This document shows positions 61,569 through 64,000 of a stretch of DNA of 64,000 bases, one piece after another. Positions within the stretch are counted from its first letter, which is position 1, and every line of letters begins with the position of its first letter. Source of the stretch: Opitutaceae bacterium (lineage in GTDB: Bacteria > Verrucomicrobiota > Verrucomicrobiia > Opitutales > Opitutaceae). The notes below the pieces were generated by a model, which saw only the letters and a list, made by a program, of their open reading frames with translations, ran no database searches and was not told where the DNA came from. The position numbers were made by a program, and so were the translations under genes. Location: contig JABTUS010000001.1 of the NCBI GenBank assembly GCA_015075305.1, positions 682,001 to 746,000 of the forward strand, given 5' to 3'.

Positions 61569-63656
61569 ATGAGCTCCTCCCGTCGCACGTTCCTCAGAAA
61601 CTCCGCGGTCATCACCGCTTCGCTCCCCCTCGCCCGCCTCAATCTGCCCGCCGCTGAATCCGAATCGACCGCTCCGTCATCCACCCGGGGACTGCTGTTC
61701 GACGAGTCGGACCTGCCGCGCATCCGCGCCAACACCCGCCACCCGCGCTTCACCAGCCTCTGGGCTGAATTGACGGGTGCGGACCTCGCGGCGGACACCG
61801 AATTTCTAAAGAATCAGGTGCGCTTCAACAACCACGTCGCCGACATGATGCGCTGCCGGCTGATTGCCGAGCGGTCCTCCTTCGTGTATGCCGTCAACCA
61901 GGATCCAGCGCACCTTGCCGTGGCAAAGCTCGCGATCGGCAAGATCATAGAGTATCCAAAATGGGACTACTTCCTGGAGGGCGGAAAAACCGTCATGGGT
62001 CTGCAGCGCGCTCCTGAAGCGACCATTTGCCTCGCCTACGCCCTGGATTTCCTCCGCGGCGCGCTCACCGAAAAGGAGATCGCCGACATCGAGCATGCCA
62101 TCGCGACAAAGGGCGCGCCGGCCTGCTTCACCACGCTCTACGGCATGAAGTTCCCCGACCGCGTCAAGGGCTGGGGCTTCGATCCGGAGGATGACTATCC
62201 TCAGGCCTTTCGCGTCAGCCTCGCACGCTGGCCGCTCATCCTGAACGCCACCAACCTGAAGATCATCCCCGTCGCAGCCCTCGGCATCGCCGCGACCCTG
62301 CTGCACGGCCGCCACCCGCAGGCGACACAATGGCTCGACATGGCCCGCTCGAGCGCCAAGGCGTTCTCCACAATGTACGGCTCCGACGGCGCGTACGATG
62401 AGGGCGCCAGCTACTGGGGATACACCACGATGCACCTGGCGCTCTTCGCCGAGACACTCTGGCGGCGGCTCGGCATCGACGACCGCAATCTCATCAACTA
62501 CCCCGGCACCATCCGCTACGCGCTCGCCTTCTCCATGCCGACCAAGGGTGGAGGGTTCAACCCCGCACGCTCTCCAAACAACATCGTCACCCCAACGCTG
62601 AAGGTCGATCCCGCTAAGGATATCGTCAATTTCAGCGATGCACTCACCACCAGCGACTTTGCAATCGCCTCCTGGGTCAGCCGCACCCACCACGATCCCC
62701 TCGCCCAATACTGCGCGCTGAACATCGGGGCGATGACCTCGCACTTCGGCTTCATCTGGTTCGACGCCAAGGCCCCCTCCCGTCCGCCCGAGCCAGCGCT
62801 GCTGAACATCCGGCTTTCCAACGACATTGTGATCTCGCGAACCGGCTGGACCGCCAGCGACTGCGTCGTCGCGCTGCGCAGCGGCGGCCCGGGAAACCAC
62901 GAGCACGCAGACCGCAACAGCGTCATCTTCATGGCGTACGGCGAACGTCTCTTTCACGATCCCTTCCGCGCCGGCTACTCCTACACCATCCCGCGCTGGA
63001 AGCTGCGCCTCACGGCTGCCCACACCGCCGTCCTGCTCAACGGCCAGGGACACCAGTACCACGACGGCCACGAGGGCACCAACGCGTCCTGGGCCTGGGC
63101 GCATGTCCAGTCCTTCATGACCGGACCCGACTGGATGACGGTCACGAGCGACGCCACGGAGGCCTATTCCCTCGTCCTGCCCGAGGTGCAGCGCATCGAT
63201 CGCACCCTCGTCTACCTCAAGCCGGACGTGCTGCTCATGCTGGATCGCGTCACGCTTTCCAAGGCCGAGCCTGTGCAGCTCCGTTATCAGGTTTACAACG
63301 ACGAGGGCAATGGCTCCGCCACCGCCAGCGGCAGCTCCTTCCGCATAACACGCCCGTTCGCCAGCCTTGACGCCAGTGTTCACTCCCGCGGGTCGATCGC
63401 CTGCTCTTCTCTCAGGCTCGACCTGCCGGAGTCCGAGGGCGTGTTTCCCTTCGTCGAGGCGGTCTCGGCACCCGCAACCTCGCACGTCCTCCTCACCGTC
63501 GCCGCCGCGCAGCCAACCGGCGACAAGCACCCGTCCGAAAAGCTTCGTGCCGTCGAGGAACGCGGGATCTGGCGGGTGACGGGATCCCATCGCGGTCGCA
63601 GGATCGACGTGACCATCGACCCTGCAACCACGCTCCCGGTCATAACCATCGCCTGA
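61569..63656 (+). CDS. Exported heparinase II/III-like protein
   Basis: A 695-residue exported protein, starting with a Tat-type signal (SSSRRTFLRNSAVITASL). The first 380 residues form a helical toroid (YDEGASYWGYTTMHLALFAE, NPARSPNNIVTPTL). Then comes the heparinase II/III region with GGPGNHEHADRNSVIFMAYG, matching the H-A-H/D-x-N lyase-type motif, and a C-terminal beta-sandwich. It likely acts on uronic-acid-containing or related glycans by beta-elimination; the specificity cannot be read. It follows the GxGYxYP gene by 21 bases and is followed by a glycoside-hydrolase-like gene. Confidence 0.85.
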   Translation: MSSSRRTFLRNSAVITASLPLARLNLPAAESESTAPSSTRGLLFDESDLPRIRANTRHPRFTSLWAELTGADLAADTEFLKNQVRFNNHVADMMRCRLIAERSSFVYAVNQDPAHLAVAKLAIGKIIEYPKWDYFLEGGKTVMGLQRAPEATICLAYALDFLRGALTEKEIADIEHAIATKGAPACFTTLYGMKFPDRVKGWGFDPEDDYPQAFRVSLARWPLILNATNLKIIPVAALGIAATLLHGRHPQATQWLDMARSSAKAFSTMYGSDGAYDEGASYWGYTTMHLALFAETLWRRLGIDDRNLINYPGTIRYALAFSMPTKGGGFNPARSPNNIVTPTLKVDPAKDIVNFSDALTTSDFAIASWVSRTHHDPLAQYCALNIGAMTSHFGFIWFDAKAPSRPPEPALLNIRLSNDIVISRTGWTASDCVVALRSGGPGNHEHADRNSVIFMAYGERLFHDPFRAGYSYTIPRWKLRLTAAHTAVLLNGQGHQYHDGHEGTNASWAWAHVQSFMTGPDWMTVTSDATEAYSLVLPEVQRIDRTLVYLKPDVLLMLDRVTLSKAEPVQLRYQVYNDEGNGSATASGSSFRITRPFASLDASVHSRGSIACSSLRLDLPESEGVFPFVEAVSAPATSHVLLTVAAAQPTGDKHPSEKLRAVEERGIWRVTGSHRGRRIDVTIDPATTLPVITIA

Positions 63657-63723
63657 TCCAGGCGGACCGTATCCGCCAAGGCACTACAATCCAAAACATT
63701 CGTACAGGAAATCAACGACCATC

Positions 63724-64000
63724 ATGTCCCGTCCCCCCCTCTCGTCCTCCGTCAAAATGCTCGCCGGCCGTCCGACGCTGCTGATCAACGGCGTCGCGCA
63801 CGCCCCGCTGATCTACGCGCTGACCGACTGCCCCGGCGGCCGCCGCTCGTGGGAGGAGGTCCCCGGTCGCAATATTGAGCTCTTCGGACAGCAGGGCGTC
63901 GACCTCGTGGAGCTTGACCTGTGGATCGACGACATGCTCGCCGGTCCCGGGGCGGCGCTCGACTTCACGATCGCACGGAAACAAGTGGCTGGCGCTCTCG
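63724..64000 (+). CDS. Probable glycoside hydrolase, N-terminal part
   Basis: The frame from ATG 63724 stays open to the window edge (92 residues). It reads GRPTLLINGVAHAPLIYALTD, then GRRSWEEVPGRNIELFGQQG and VDLVELDLWIDDMLAG, the opening of a TIM-barrel glycosidase of the beta-galactosidase/GH42-like kind. The likely continuation lies outside the window. It follows the heparinase-like gene by 67 bases, as part of the same glycan cluster. Confidence 0.65.
   Translation, partial: MSRPPLSSSVKMLAGRPTLLINGVAHAPLIYALTDCPGGRRSWEEVPGRNIELFGQQGVDLVELDLWIDDMLAGPGAALDFTIARKQVAGAL

Noticed and set aside
61806-63590. Minus-strand frame of 594 codons opposite the heparinase-like gene
   Set aside because: Shadow of the real gene: valine/glycine-rich, no domain, and the plus-strand protein has family motifs.
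1-64000. tRNA, rRNA, CRISPR array or riboswitch
   Set aside because: No cloverleaf-like, repeat-spacer or conserved leader pattern was recognised by eye; a covariance-model scan was not possible here.

Overview
The window is GC-rich bacterial chromosome and most resembles a free-living Verrucomicrobiota of the Opitutaceae type. The reasons are several sulfatases, a TonB-dependent receptor with a coiled stretch before its plug, Ig/RCC1 surface proteins ending in RLxNxSxRG-type modules, GxGYxYP and DUF6807 proteins, many Na+/solute symporters, and weak Shine-Dalgarno sequences. No rRNA, tRNA, CRISPR array or intact transposase was seen. This taxonomic reading is inference from gene content.

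Layout. 1-1334: a possible IS scar and a START/SRPBCC-like pseudogene with an in-frame TGA. 1335-6589: an AraC regulator divergent from a tightly overlapping sugar operon (SIS protein, FAD oxidoreductase, ROK kinase, phosphotriesterase-like hydrolase) that ends in a truncated symporter. 6945-12122: three secreted sulfatases. 12181-18770: an accessory block of small stress-type genes (AHSA1/SRPBCC, DUF1428, YCII plus ECF42-type sigma, DUF899, ArsR) with two toxin-antitoxin pairs. 18832-20951: exported aldose epimerase and an esterase. 21149-27008: thioredoxin reductase, then an iron-sulfur assembly operon (Fur-like regulator, sufC, sufB, sufD, sufT) behind a perfect 27-bp palindrome. 27313-31488: one very large glycosyltransferase. 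31507-35700: a TPR lipoprotein, a probable dispersed repeat, an Ig/RCC1 protein and a dead sigma-factor gene. 35810-38335: a Gfo/Idh oxidoreductase and two companions.

38359-45797 (minus) is an operon-like run: BNR beta-propeller protein, unknown 649-residue exported protein, M28 peptidase, sodium symporter and S51 peptidase, with a secreted RidA protein divergent from it. 46401-56191 is a polysaccharide-utilisation-like locus: GH78 rhamnosidase, DUF6807 protein and exported class V aminotransferase on the minus strand, opposite a TIM-barrel sugar epimerase-like protein, a LacI regulator and a TonB-dependent receptor closed by a strong terminator. 56497-64000 holds an S9 peptidase, a small exported protein, a GxGYxYP protein, a heparinase II/III-like protein and the start of a probable glycoside hydrolase.

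The shared theme is capture and breakdown of complex, partly sulfated glycans. Outer-membrane uptake (TonB receptor), periplasmic trimming (sulfatases, rhamnosidase, lyase-like proteins), symport and cytoplasmic sugar kinases/isomerases are each under local AraC or LacI control. The sulfatases require formylglycine maturation by an enzyme not encoded here. Four genes are broken (near 400, 6311, 13192 and 35001), so either the locus is decaying or some positions are sequence errors.
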